From assembly GCA_977006965.1 (NCBI GenBank), contig OZ345354.1, positions 1,364,001 to 1,428,000 of the forward strand: DNA of 64,000 nucleotides, in the 5' to 3' direction. Below, in pieces: positions 12,429 through 22,699 of this stretch. The position numbers and the translations under genes are program-made. Numbering within the stretch: the first letter of the stretch is position 1; each line of letters starts with the position of its first letter. This stretch comes from Phymatolithon calcareum. Taxonomy: Eukaryota > Rhodophyta > Florideophyceae > Hapalidiales. The notes beneath the pieces were generated by a model. It did no database searches. It saw only the letters and a program-made list of their open reading frames with translations, and was not told where the DNA came from.

Positions 12429-13940
12429 ATGACCGGCGCAGTCCGTCTATCGCGTTCGAACTCGCTGCCCTCGATAGGTGCCGCACCTCCGTTACGTCGC
12501 GGAGTTAGAGCCCGTCTCAGGGCTGCCCTTGCTCGCGTCCGTCGTCACGGTGTTTTTCCAGAGGAATTTCCCAAACCCTCACCACCGGCTTCCGAACCTC
12601 CAACACCCGAAATCGCTCCACAGAAGCTTGCGCGTAAAAATCTTCTCCTGGACTGCCTGGAATTTTCCGTCGACGGCACCTGCACCAAGCGACAGGTCAC
12701 ACGACAACACATTCTAGACGCCGCTCGGCCTCACGGTCTCGGAACCGAGCACTTTCTGCCTCGACTGGAGACCCGCAATCCGGTCACGCGTCGCGCGGCT
12801 CCTGTTCGTGCTGCGCCCCAGAAGCGCGGAAGGAATGACCGCCATCGCGCACGCGCCCAGCCTCCACTCACTGCCGCCTTCCGATCGATGAATAACAAGC
12901 ATCAGTCGCGCAACGCGCTCACTATGCGCGACATGCGTCAGGTGGACCCGCATTTCATGGCCAAGCCGGCGCTGTGGGTGCGACAGCATGCGCTTGTGGT
13001 GTCCTTGGAGAGCATACGTGCCATCATTCTATGGGACCGCATGTTCCTGTTTGACCCTAATAACGACGCTGTTCAGGAGCTGGTCAAGTATCTTCGGCGC
13101 TATCTTGCGGGTGGTAGCGTGGAACATGCATTTATCCCGTTTGAGTTCCGTTGTCTTGACGCCATTCTACAGAATGCATGTGACAAGCTTGCGCGAACGT
13201 TTGGTGAAATTATGCCGAAGATTCAGAGCACCCTTCGCATGCTCCCCATGAGAATAACCGCTGAGCAGCTCGAACAGCTCCGACATCTCGAACAGGCGCT
13301 CAATAACTTTTATGTGCGTGCGCGCAAAATGCAGCACGTTCTACAGGCTGTTCTGGACGAGGATGACGATATGGCGGGGATGTATCTTACGGAGAAGAGT
13401 ATGAACCCGCAACAAATTCGCAACCCGATCCATCACGATGAGGCGGAAACTCTGCTCGAGGAGCATTTGCAAACAGTGGATGATCTCACAAGTAAGGCCG
13501 AGTTGCTCAAGAGAACGATTGAAGACATGGAGGACTTGATTGAGATTCATCTTGACACCACGCAGAATAGGCTTCTGCTCGTTGACCTTATCATCAGCGC
13601 CATTTCAAGCATTCTGGCTTTTGGCGGCATGGTGACTGGCATATTGGGCATGAACTTGCAGTTGCCGAACAAAATGAGGTTCATGCCATCAAGTCAGTAC
13701 TATTTTTACAGTGCGGTGAGCGGAATTTTCCTCGTTACGGCTGTGTCGCTCTTTGTTGTGGTGCGATGGTGCCATCGAAAGAGCTTGCGTAACGACACCA
13801 ATTCAGGCCCTGCCCGCAGACAGCAAAAGACAGGTTCGGGTCGCTTGTCCGTGGGGGGCAGGGGACGTTCTGGCATCGGCCTATCGCCGGATGCAGCTAC
13901 AGCACGGCTGCAAAAGAAATCATATCGTGAGCACATGTGA
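12429..13940 (+). CDS. MRS2: MRS2/CorA-type magnesium transporter
   Basis: A 503-residue two-transmembrane metal-ion channel subunit; family members form pentamers that carry Mg2+ across the inner mitochondrial, plastid or vacuolar membrane. The diagnostic Gly-Met-Asn motif is present at residues 407-409 at the end of the first membrane helix (about 389-410). A second helix spans about 423-446 and the tail is basic. The conserved eukaryotic MRS2 start of the core is also visible: RDMRQVDPHF, then VVSLESIRAIILWDRMFLFDP (about 180-215). The first 150 residues are rich in Arg, Ala, Pro and Ser with almost no acidic residues at the very start, so an organelle transit peptide is likely (inference). 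Single exon, ATG in tctcactcATGacc context. It converges on the NDP kinase gene, whose stop lies only 48 bases beyond this one. Confidence 0.9.
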   Translation: MTGAVRLSRSNSLPSIGAAPPLRRGVRARLRAALARVRRHGVFPEEFPKPSPPASEPPTPEIAPQKLARKNLLLDCLEFSVDGTCTKRQVTRQHILDAARPHGLGTEHFLPRLETRNPVTRRAAPVRAAPQKRGRNDRHRARAQPPLTAAFRSMNNKHQSRNALTMRDMRQVDPHFMAKPALWVRQHALVVSLESIRAIILWDRMFLFDPNNDAVQELVKYLRRYLAGGSVEHAFIPFEFRCLDAILQNACDKLARTFGEIMPKIQSTLRMLPMRITAEQLEQLRHLEQALNNFYVRARKMQHVLQAVLDEDDDMAGMYLTEKSMNPQQIRNPIHHDEAETLLEEHLQTVDDLTSKAELLKRTIEDMEDLIEIHLDTTQNRLLLVDLIISAISSILAFGGMVTGILGMNLQLPNKMRFMPSSQYYFYSAVSGIFLVTAVSLFVVVRWCHRKSLRNDTNSGPARRQQKTGSGRLSVGGRGRSGIGLSPDAATARLQKKSYREHM

Positions 13941-13965
13941 AGACGGATTTGGTTTTATACAGCAA

Positions 13966-13971
13966 AATAAA
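13966..13971 (+). terminator. Putative poly(A) signal of MRS2
   Basis: A canonical aataaa lies 26 bases after the MRS2 stop codon and 18 bases before the stop of the convergent kinase gene. The 3' ends of the two transcripts must therefore overlap or nearly touch. Confidence 0.5.
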
Positions 13972-13988
13972 TTACTTTTGCTGAGGTG

Positions 13989-14836
13989 TTATTCGTAGAC
14001 CCAGGCTGCCTGTGCGGGGGTCCACTCGCAAAGCTCCTCGGGTTTGAACCAAATTCCAATCTCCCGGTTGGCCGTTTCTACCGCATCCGAGCCACTGCGC
14101 TCACCACGAGAGAGGTTAAGAACGTTAGTCGCTGCAGACACAAAAAGAAGGCAAACATGTGGATGGAGAAGGATGATTTTGATTCACTTACTGAATAACA
14201 CTGTAACAACATATTAGCGGAGAAAAGAAGTGACAAATTGAACAAAAAAGTTTCGGTTAGCAAAGAGGGAGAAGAAAAAGAGCAACTACAGCGAAACGTA
14301 ATGCAACGTACTTGCGACCGACATCGAGTGCAAAATCTCCTCGAACTGCGAGTGAAGAAAAAATTCACAGTGCAAGCGTTATCGAATGAGCAGTTGAGTC
14401 AGTCCTTGACCTAGCGTTAAGCAAACTGCATGCGAAAGCAAAGGAAGAAATTGAGCGTACTGGTCCCTGGCGCACTTGCAATGGGGCTCGTCTGACCGAT
14501 CATCGTACGCGCGGTCGCGACCGCGTCCTCACCCTCCCAAACCATGGCACACACAGGCCCCGAGGAGATGAAGTCGACGAGCGCCGGGTAGAAAGGCTTG
14601 GACTGCAATGCCGCGTAATGCGTTTCCGCGAGATCACGTGATGGCACGATAGCCTTCATTGCCACGAGCTGGAAACCACGGTCTTCGAAACGACTCACCA
14701 CTCGTCCCACCAATCCACGCTGCACCCCGTCAGGCTTGACGGCGACAAACGTGCGCTCCCGCGCCATTCGCGTCTCGCAACGATGCGCGCGCGCCCCGCG
14801 CCGTGTTGGAAGAGCAGCGCCAGATACGAACGCCAT
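13989..14836 (-). CDS. NDK: Nucleoside diphosphate kinase, four exons with a 9-nt microexon
   Basis: NDP kinase moves the gamma phosphate of NTPs onto NDPs through a phosphohistidine. Exon 1 (14461 to ATG at 14767, or upstream ATG at 14836) carries [20 protein letters not shown] and the SAPGT segment. Without splicing it runs into a stop with no active site. The remaining parts lie in order: exon 2, 14312-14345 ([11 protein letters not shown]); exon 3, 14192-14200, nine bases completing Asn-Val-Ile-His with its neighbours; exon 4, 13989-14094 ([16 protein letters not shown] to a terminal WVYE). All three introns are GT-AG (115, 111 and 97 nt) and the phases (1, 2, 2) fit. From the inner ATG the product is 151 residues, the normal family length. 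The outer ATG would add 23 basic residues, possibly a targeting peptide. Confidence in the gene is high; the start choice is open. Confidence 0.88.
14095..14460 (-). other. Three spliceosomal introns of the NDP kinase gene
   Basis: In transcript order: intron 1 is 14346-14460 (donor gtacgc, acceptor cgcag), intron 2 is 14201-14311 (donor gtacgt, acceptor ttacag) and intron 3 is 14095-14191 (donor gtaagt, acceptor cgcag). Each junction keeps the reading frame of the conserved kinase sequence. The other intact host genes in the window read as single exons. Confidence 0.85.
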
Positions 14837-15299
14837 TTCAGAGTCCAGTAGTCGGGGACAGAGCGGGGATCAAGTGAATGGGATGGTCTGGTAAAGGGAC
14901 GAGAGCGAGATCGACTGTCTAAAGGAGCGGGAGGAGATGGATCTCATGCGGAAGTAATCAAAAGAGCTGTGGAATTAACAGGATGGAATTCCCTGACATT
15001 TTGAAAATCGAGATCTGATTCTTATTCCATAAGAATTCTGGTACATTTCTCTAATTTCCACGGTTTTCCGAAATCTTTGGTTGGAATTCATGGACTCTTG
15101 AACGCATCCTGTTTGATCTAAAATTTCTCCTTCACTATGCCACATCGTCTGATCAGACGATGTTGACTTCGTTGAGGGTTTCCCTCCATCAGCACAGATA
15201 TTGTGACCCCATCTCCTTGTTGGAGTTGCGTTTCGGGCGCATTCTGAAGCGGATTCATCTGGCTGAATATCCCCCCTCCCTTTTCGCAACTTGGCGATC
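14837..15299. promoter_or_regulatory. Shared upstream region of NDK and hydrolase
   Basis: A 463-base gap between two divergent genes, so it must hold both promoters. I see no convincing TATA box at a fixed distance from either start; a pyrimidine tract (cccccctccc) lies about 25 bases before the hydrolase ATG. Confidence 0.4.
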
Positions 15300-16514
15300 A
15301 TGACGGATGCAATGCACATAGTATCGGAATCGGAATTCAACATTGCAACAGCCGCCCTCAATGCTCACGCTGCGCATCTCCGCTCCCACCCGAGCTTCCG
15401 CCCCGGCGCCGAACCCATCTCTCTCCTCCATCCACCGGGATCCAAGGTGCACGGAACTGTTCTGCTCCTGCATGGACTCACAAATGAGGCGGCAGCGAGT
15501 AAACAGCAGGCTGACTATTTCTTTTCACTCGGCTTCAATGCCGTATCTCTTAATCTCGCCGGCCACCACCTTAGCCCTGACCACTGGCCCTCGATGATTC
15601 TGCGCGAAAGCGCGGGGTATGATGCTGTGCGAAAAGCGCTCCTCGCTGACGGAAAGTTCGCGGCTCTCATTGATAATTTGAACATTATCGACATCTTCGG
15701 ACCAAAGGAGGAGCTTTACGCGGTGCATGCGGAAACTGGAGGGCTCATGTCCGCAGTCTCCGTCTTGTTGAAGGAATCTTTGGATGCGGAAGAATATGAT
15801 CATGCACTGAGAGCATTCTCTTTGCTGAACCCACAAACGCCTAAGCAAAGCATGCAGGAGTTGCACAAATACTTTGTGACGGATTTTCAACGTTATGAGT
15901 GTGACTCGTTTGCGAAGACTGCCCTTATCTCCGCGCTCCCTGGTCCAATTTATGTCCTGGGCTTTTCAATGGGCACCGTGGAGGCGATTAACCTTTGTGC
16001 CTACTCCGGTTTGGTGTCAAAGGCAGTTTTACTAGCCCCTTTTGTGGGCGATCCACGCATCTGGCCAAAGTCGGATATCTCCCATTTCGTAAATATGGCA
16101 GGCTGCTTGGACCTGTTTAACTCGAAAGTTGCACAACTCACGGGCGAAACGGTATGCCTTCCGGGACGTGCCTATTGCGCCGCAACGATTGCTGGCGCTT
16201 GTCTGAATCGCGATGTCATATCTGATGCAATGCGAAGCAACACACACTCGTTCTGCGTACTTGGAGAAGATGATTATGTTGTGGACGTGTCGCAGTCAGT
16301 AGAATACTGCAAGAATAAGCTGGGAAGCAGGACGTTTGTGTATGCCACTGAGCTGGGGATTGGACATTGTCTGACCCCCGAAGTGGGAAACCGGCTTGGA
16401 ATGTCCCTTATTGAAGAAATTGGGAATTATTTTGTGACGGGTGAAATTGATGAAGACAAGCTGTTAAGGGAAAACCAAATGGGGCAGTCATGCAGGGTGG
16501 ACAGTGCTTCTTAA
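15300..16514 (+). CDS. Alpha/beta hydrolase, unknown substrate
   Basis: A 404-residue protein of the alpha/beta-hydrolase fold. Visible landmarks are a strand and oxyanion turn VLLLHGLTNEA (about 51-61), a nucleophile elbow Gly-Phe-Ser-Met-Gly with Ser223, a probable acid Asp324 or Asp325 in LGEDDYVVD, and a catalytic His356 in GIGHCLTP. A long lid-like insertion (about 100-210) separates the oxyanion turn from the nucleophile. There is no signal peptide or membrane helix, so it is probably cytosolic. The start is the ATG at 15300; a TTG nine bases upstream is in frame but unlikely to be used. Substrate class (ester, lipid or other) cannot be told from the motifs. Single exon, divergent from the NDP kinase gene. 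Confidence 0.75.
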   Translation: MTDAMHIVSESEFNIATAALNAHAAHLRSHPSFRPGAEPISLLHPPGSKVHGTVLLLHGLTNEAAASKQQADYFFSLGFNAVSLNLAGHHLSPDHWPSMILRESAGYDAVRKALLADGKFAALIDNLNIIDIFGPKEELYAVHAETGGLMSAVSVLLKESLDAEEYDHALRAFSLLNPQTPKQSMQELHKYFVTDFQRYECDSFAKTALISALPGPIYVLGFSMGTVEAINLCAYSGLVSKAVLLAPFVGDPRIWPKSDISHFVNMAGCLDLFNSKVAQLTGETVCLPGRAYCAATIAGACLNRDVISDAMRSNTHSFCVLGEDDYVVDVSQSVEYCKNKLGSRTFVYATELGIGHCLTPEVGNRLGMSLIEEIGNYFVTGEIDEDKLLRENQMGQSCRVDSAS

Positions 16515-16739
16515 ATTGAGCAGATGTTCAATACCTTTTCTACTCGTAATGCTGGAACGATTTTCAATGTACGTATCGCTTGCCGAATGTGCGAGAAAGT
16601 CTTGTACGATATCGTTGACATTTCTTAGTATGCTGTATTTTCATGAGTGTGAGCGGTGATGCTATCGTCAACTTCCAGAGTTATAGAGATAAAAATACTG
16701 TGTAAAAGGTTTACTAAGTAAACTTTTTGATACTGAGGC
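16515..16739. other. Short spacer after the hydrolase
   Basis: AT-rich 3' flank of the hydrolase gene running up to the hAT transposon. It contains no gene. Confidence 0.5.
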
Positions 16740-16747
16740 TTCTACAG

Positions 16748-18950
16748 CACACCTTGTAAATAATTCATTTTCAATATATTCACAGCTCGCTTTCGCGTAA
16801 GAATAGATTATTTAATCAAGAAAGTCAAATGCATAAGTAATTTATTCATGGAGGGGTCAAAAGTAAATATGAATTATTGGAATATATTCTCCTTCCATTA
16901 TCGCACTTACGTCCTGGATGCACCACAGGACTGCATTCATATGTAGAAAAAGCTGCATCTCAAGGTTCGCTGGAGACAGACTCTTCCTGTGCTTATTCAG
17001 AGAAGAACCGTTCAACGATGTTGGAAGTAGGCAATATGAAACGAAGGTCCAAATATCCGGAACGATTTACAGACAGCCTGCGTTTCTTCAATGCCTCGTC
17101 TGCAAAAGACATCGAGTCCTTGTCCACTGTCGTAACTGTTTCAGAATCCACAGAGACTACTTTCAGAGAATCTGTTGCTTTTTTCTCTTGACTTGTCATC
17201 AACTCAATTCTTTTGTCTTGTATTTTTGCGATGCCGGTCTCAAAATGGGGATCTCGCACAATGCTAGCATTAGAAGATAACCTTGATTTTGCGCTGGGAA
17301 ACTTAGCAATGACCGCGTCGAAAAGAACATGAACCTCAGCGATGGTGATTGAGTCACGTTGCAAGGCTTTCGTAACACTGTTGAGGTCAGTTAATTGGGC
17401 ACAGAGAGAGTCGATCTCCTTCTCTTCGCAATACGTTGGGATCAGGTGATCAAATGTGCGTGCATCCATTTGCCTTATGAATTCCTTGATTTTCTGGTAC
17501 CTGATGAGCATCTCACTCGTCGAACTCCACCTGGTTGCGTTGTTGCACTTAACTCGTAAATGCGTGTGCTCACGCAACCGCGCAGCTGCGATTGCTGCTC
17601 GAAGTTTTTTCATCAAGCCATTTACCTTCTCAACCGAACTTCTCTTGTCAGAAATCAGATCTTGCACTGCCAGATTGAAACGATGCGTTGCACACCCAAC
17701 TAGTGGAGTGCTGACTTTGTTGGCGAATGATTGATTGGTACTGCAATTGTCACCAAGAAGGGCGACCACATTGTCGTATGACTTTCCATACAGCTGAAGT
17801 ACGAACTCAGAGTACGCTTTGTGATGGTCCGCATCCTGACTGACTTCATCTTCGAAAGGTGAGAACCCCAGTAAATACGAAGTGAAACCAAATTTGTTGT
17901 CTGCTGGTGCAACTGCGAAGATGGCGACCTAATGCGTGTCTCCTTCACTCCATCCATCGAAGGCAAGTGCGAATTTTTCGGGCAGGTCTCGGCTTATTTT
18001 TTGTTCCACTCGCTTGGTGAGGTGGCCCATGTACTTGACAACGGACTTCGTAGAAAGGTTGGGGTATTTGATGTGCTTTCGAAACGCCTCTTGCTCGACA
18101 ACGGAAAACGGCAGCAGAGTCGACACAACAAAATGCACCCAACCATGAGCCGCGACCACTTTAGGTTTGTAGAAGTAAGCCGCCTTGTCACTTGAATTAA
18201 TCGATTGTGTGCATGTCGATGACACGAGCGAAGAGTCGGTTTCCTGAAGATCTTTCCATTCCTCTGGATGCTTGGCTCGCACGTGCGATAACAGATTGGC
18301 ATATCCACTGCCCTTCTGCTTCCTGGTAGTGCCGCAGAGGCATCTCCAAATGCAATTGTCGTCGTCGTTGTCCTGGCTAAAAAAGCTTTCCCTGACTCGT
18401 TTCCCAAGAGTTGACTTGTGTGGCATGATTCCAGTAGTCCAAATAAAATTGAAGGACGCTCAAAAAGATGTGCAATTGATAGAAGTTGATGAAGTGATGG
18501 AGGTTGGCTTGGATGTGAGTGATTTGACTTGCCCGGGTCGCAATTTAAGTACTAGTGTTTAGACATTGCAGCAATCCTGATAACAGCTAATTGTCGGAAA
18601 GATGGTTCTAATGTTCTCATCAACGTTCAAATCATAGTACGTTGTAGTCTACAAGCGAGACACGTACTATTGATATCAATCAAGTGAGTGTAATGTTGTA
18701 ACGTTACGCAGGCAAGAAAACATGTTATATTTGGGAGCAACATTAGTAGTAATAGAAAAGACAAGTACGAGCACCTTCAGAATCAGACAAGGAGAGTAAT
18801 TCTAAAAGTATTCTCCTTCCTGCAAAAATAAATTATTTTATTCTATCGAGGCTATGAATGAATTATTTATCCAACAGATTGCAGTTGAATAAATAAATAT
18901 ATATACATATTCGAATACATTTAAATATGAATTATTTTTTACAAGGTATG
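16748..18950. mobile_element. hAT-superfamily DNA transposon with 8-bp target duplication
   Basis: A 2203-bp element. The exact 8-bp direct repeat ttctacag flanks it at 16740-16747 and 18951-18958, the duplication length typical of hAT. Its ends are inverted: cacaccttgtaaa on the left, and cataccttgtaaa on the right when read in reverse, with AT-rich similarity (taattca) further in. It carries one transposase gene on the minus strand, now broken. It was inserted between the hydrolase gene and the repeat block R. Confidence 0.85.
16857..18426 (-). pseudogene. hAT transposase, one nonsense codon and one frameshift
   Basis: The ATG at 18426 opens a protein with a BED-type finger (about 25-60: CLCG, then HVRAKH) and then FDGWSEGDTH, a hAT catalytic-region motif. 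An in-frame TAG at 17929-17931 follows at once. The same frame continues beyond it with GDNCSTN, GCATHRFNLAVQ and TRWSSTSEML, all hAT landmarks, to NIVERFFSE at 16996, where it stops. The missing C-terminal dimerisation segment (SPANLEMQLFLHMNAVLW) is found immediately downstream in another frame, ending at 16857. One nonsense codon and one small indel therefore explain the damage. The product was about 520 residues and is inactive as it stands. Confidence 0.85.
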
Positions 18951-18958
18951 TTCTACAG

Positions 18959-19351
18959 TATAAGTTTTATTAGAGCCCTCATCGAATCAGCTCTTACCTG
19001 TTACAGTAACTTCAGGATCAGACATAAGAGTAGAGCCGCCCCAGTGAGGGTAACACCTGAGGAAGCCCTGCCCGTATATTCGTATGACTGTGGGATCCTT
19101 AAGTTGACTTTTTTATTTATTTTTTTTCAAAAAAAAAAGTCAACTTAAGGATCAATTACCTCGTACGGGCTCGTTGATTGTTGCTGCTCAACTTCAATTG
19201 TGCTTGCGCCTTGATAGTGGAACACTGCGCACATATCTCCACTTTCCACTGGATGCCAAACCATTTCCATTCATCTAGGGCTCCTTCTGCATCAGTGATT
19301 TCCTGATCATGTAAAAATGTCTTTCTCAACATATCTTCCACTGTGGACAGG
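18959..19351. other. Spacer between hAT element and LTR
   Basis: No supported gene. It holds the 21-bp-arm hairpin listed separately and a 61-codon minus-strand frame (19156-19341) with no recognised motif. Confidence 0.45.
19094..19153. repeat. Perfect inverted repeat, 21-bp arms
   Basis: The left arm (19094-19114) reads gatccttaagttgactt followed by T's and is exactly reversed at 19133-19153. The 18-base loop is A/T only apart from one C. Looser similarity (cccgta / tacggg) continues outside the arms. No target duplication is visible, so this may be a small foldback or template-switch product rather than a transposon. Confidence 0.8.
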
Positions 19352-19910
19352 TGTTAGACAAAAAGGGAGTTAGGTTTAATCCACGTTTCTTTTAAAGAAC
19401 GTTGACCTAAATTGTTTGCTTCCATTTAAATTGTCTACAACAATCGACAAGGGGACCACTAATTGCTTAAGTGGAAACATATCTCAATCACTTACGACAC
19501 CGCTCTTAAGTATTATTAAAAGCCTAGATGGCTATTAAGAAATAGTTTAAACAAATATTTTTACTGCTCTGCATGCTTTTAAAGCTTTAAGTGGAAGCTA
19601 GTGAAATGTTTAGTGGAGGCTTAAAACTATCTTTTAAGCCGATTCCAGTGGGTTTTATATGAAAACGTGCGTTATTAATAGTGTTTAAGCTAGTTCTAAT
19701 GAGTACTTAAGAGAGACCTGAGGACTAGCTTTTACAAAAAGAAGTAAGTCAACTACCAACCAACCTATAAGTAAAACGCCAACATTTTTAATCGTCAAGG
19801 TCGTCTCGTCTGCCGTCCTCGTCTTCTTCGCGACCGCGCTCGTGGCCAAGTCGCGTTCATTTCTCGTCGTACACGTGGTACGACGGTGAACTATCTCCAA
19901 TATTGCGACA
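19352..19910. repeat. Solo or stranded copia LTR, about 559 bp
   Basis: It is nearly identical to the 3' LTR of the copia element at 43938-44496. It begins TGTTAGAC and ends GCGACA. It is directly joined to repeat block R on its right, exactly as at 44.5 kb, so the LTR and R were probably duplicated together. The left edge coincides with the LTR start. Confidence 0.75.
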
Positions 19911-21591
19911 ACAAATACTGGGGAATATTGTCTCCGAATTTGTGTTCGAGTTGGGTTGTACTTAGCGGGGGGAAGCGCCCACTGTGCCAGACAAAGACAA
20001 GTGTTCATAAAAAGTCTTCTTTCGTAAGCCTCAGTCTGAGGCCTAAGGGGATGGTTCCCTGTGGCCTAGTACTGTACTATGAAACATTTGTTGCCCAGAA
20101 ATGTTTATAAGCAAAAAATGCACCGTGAAGTGGATACTGGGCGACAAACAGGCCCTTAATCTCGGGACCAGTACCACCACCAAATGAAAAAGTCAGATGA
20201 TTCATGTCAGCCCCAAGAACGTAACTTGTAGTGTTGGGAAGAATCCAAGACCTAGCAATTTCACCGTCAATTCCGATAACACATTCCAAGTCAGCAGTGC
20301 TCCGAGCTTTCATTGCCGAAATCTGACCTTCCTTGTGACCAGGTTTATAACATAAGTTATCCGGAGAGGCCCAGTTGTAGCGCCTGTCCGTCTCACACTT
20401 GACTCTGTTAATGGCGAGCACCTCTCTTTCGTCCGAAACTCGATATCGTCGCAAAAGACGATACCTCACAATCGCTTCAATTTGTTCCAAGTCTTAATTC
20501 GCACACTTCCTGTGGGCCAATTATTGATAGCCTGTTCACCGCTGTGCGACATAATCTTGATGGTGAAGGCAGGCACAGTCAAGAAAAGGAGAAACGTTTC
20601 AAACGAATCATTGACCTTTTCAAATTTATTTAATCGACTCCCCCAGTTATTAGCCCCAGCTGAAATCGAAATGGCTACAGCGATTGATACAAAAGTCCAC
20701 GCGATCAACAATCGCAAGTACGATCCAGAGATCTGCGCTCCCGCCGGGTCAATCGAGACCCTGTCAAACTGCTTTCGTGTACTTCCTAAAGTAGTAGAGT
20801 CCCAAAGGTAGTTCGTCACGACCTTACCCTAACTATCATAATACTATTGCTTGCCCGCGAGATTCTCCAGGACCATTCGGAAAACCACTTCCGATGCAGC
20901 CCCCTATAATGCAACGACTAGTCGACTTTGCTTGCTGGGAAACTCTTCCGCGACATTAGCGCTTCTGCGTGCCACTGCTGTTCGGAGGGCGGCAATTTCA
21001 GCCGTGCTTCCCGTAGCACTGGACATGAGGAACAGTTGCTCAACAAGCAACCCGAGCATATTCGCTTGTGAACATTGATCGTTATCACGTACACGCCCAT
21101 CAGGCTCTTGCGGTCCAACAAATATTCTGTAATAATCTAGTCGGGCATCGACTCAGTCGAGCGTGAGCGCGGCGGCAAGTGACGCCATAGCAGAGCCTCG
21201 TCGATGTGTAGTATCAAGTTTCTCCATTGCTGCACGGACAGCAATAACTTCTGGAAAGCGTGGCGTGTCCGGGTCAATTCCTCCAGTCGCAACCCATGTC
21301 GTGCGACACGCCCAAAGCTACCGCTGCGCGCCCGTCTGTATTCACAATGAGCCGACGCATCTCGTACACGAGGTCTGCGTAGTCACGGTCTACGTTACTG
21401 CGCGTGGCGCGACGAAGGAGCTGTACGAGATTATCGCCGATTGTTGCGCGGGTGTGAGCATAGCATCAGTGGCGTCTGGAGGATGTGGGAAATACCGATA
21501 TCGCATTTTACATCGGAATTCACTGCATGATTGGAGCCTCTCAGGGCTGGAGGTGGTACGTGTAACACAAATTATGTTTATTACTGTACCT

Positions 21592-22561
21592 TTACGCAGT
21601 TCTAAACGTGGGAGCAGCCTCTTTCTCAGCTAAATAGTTAGAGTCGGGTGCCTGCAGCGTTTTGTACAGCACGACCTCCTTACACGTTGCCCACGAGAGG
21701 TAGGAAGTGTGGCGCTTGACAATGCTCAGATCATTTTTTACCTTGAACGGGAGCTTCAAATGGAATGGAGAGACGATAGGTTGGTCATTTGAAGAGCGGA
21801 AGCGACGAAGAAACGAGCGAAACGAAATCAGACGAGGATGGTTAGAAAGGAAAGAACTGTCGGAAGCCATCCACGACCGGTGCAAGTAGAGCATGTCAGT
21901 GATTTCCTCCGGCCAGACAACTGACACTTCAAGCACACGACCGCCACTAATGACACGGACGTCGTGATCTTTCTTACGCGCACATAGTCCAGAGGGCATT
22001 AGAATCGCTACAGATACACGCTTGTCCTCATTTTCGTCCTCCCATTGCCCCATTATGTGAAGGGGGCGGAATGTCAGGTCATTGTCGTCGCCGGGGCCGC
22101 CAGACCCACTGCTGGACTCGCCGTCGTCGTCACTGGTATCGACGGCAGCGACAGCGGACGCTACCTGCGACGGCCCGGCGGGGAAGGCAGGTGTGCACAT
22201 GCGGTTGAGGCCATCGGCTAAGGTAGGCTTCAAGAATCCTGGAGTTATACCGCCCGCCGCACTCACTGAAACGAGAGTTAGAAAAAAGTGAAAAATAGTG
22301 GAAAAATGATAAAAAGGACAGAAATAACATATCAACTTGGCGCCCTGGATCTATGGGATTAACCCTTCCATACTCTTCGCGCATCTCGCGAACCTTTTTG
22401 CGCCAAGTGCTGCCTGGGATCTCGTCGAAGACGGGATCAAACTTCTTGATCACGGCCGGCTGCAGCGGTGTCCCGTCGGGTCGCATATCGCGGCGGGCGG
22501 CAACTATGCTGCGCAAGGCATTGTCGGCGAGCTCGTACTTGCGCTTCTTCTCTCGAGGCAT
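21592..22561 (-). pseudogene. Second gene of the Harbinger-like element, two exons
   Basis: The ATG at 22561 opens a basic 75-residue first exon (MPREKKRKYELADNALR, then STWRKKVREMREEYG), which could be a DNA-binding helical domain. A likely intron (22266-22336, gttgat to tttcag) follows. The second exon encodes an acidic Ser/Asp/Gly linker (SDDDGESSSGSGG) and a folded-looking part (RVSVAILMPSGLCARK, then VRVISGGRVLEVSVVWP), ending with TAA at 21592. With these splice sites the frame is off by one, so either a base has been lost or another junction is used. Harbinger elements usually encode a Myb/SANT-like helper beside the transposase; the position fits, but I cannot show a Myb fold here. 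Confidence 0.55.
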
Positions 22562-22699
22562 TTTGGCGGCTAGTGATGCCCTGCGAAGTGGTACACCCAC
22601 ACGGGAGTATTAGTAGTACTACTAGTGCCATCAATTGTGCGAGTACATTAAACGCTTCGTCTCAATTGTCTGTGGAACGGCGCTACAAATAATTGATAC

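Noticed and set aside
14417-14836. NDP kinase as a truncated single-exon pseudogene
   Set aside because: The missing segments, including the active-site His, are all found downstream with proper splice signals and phases.
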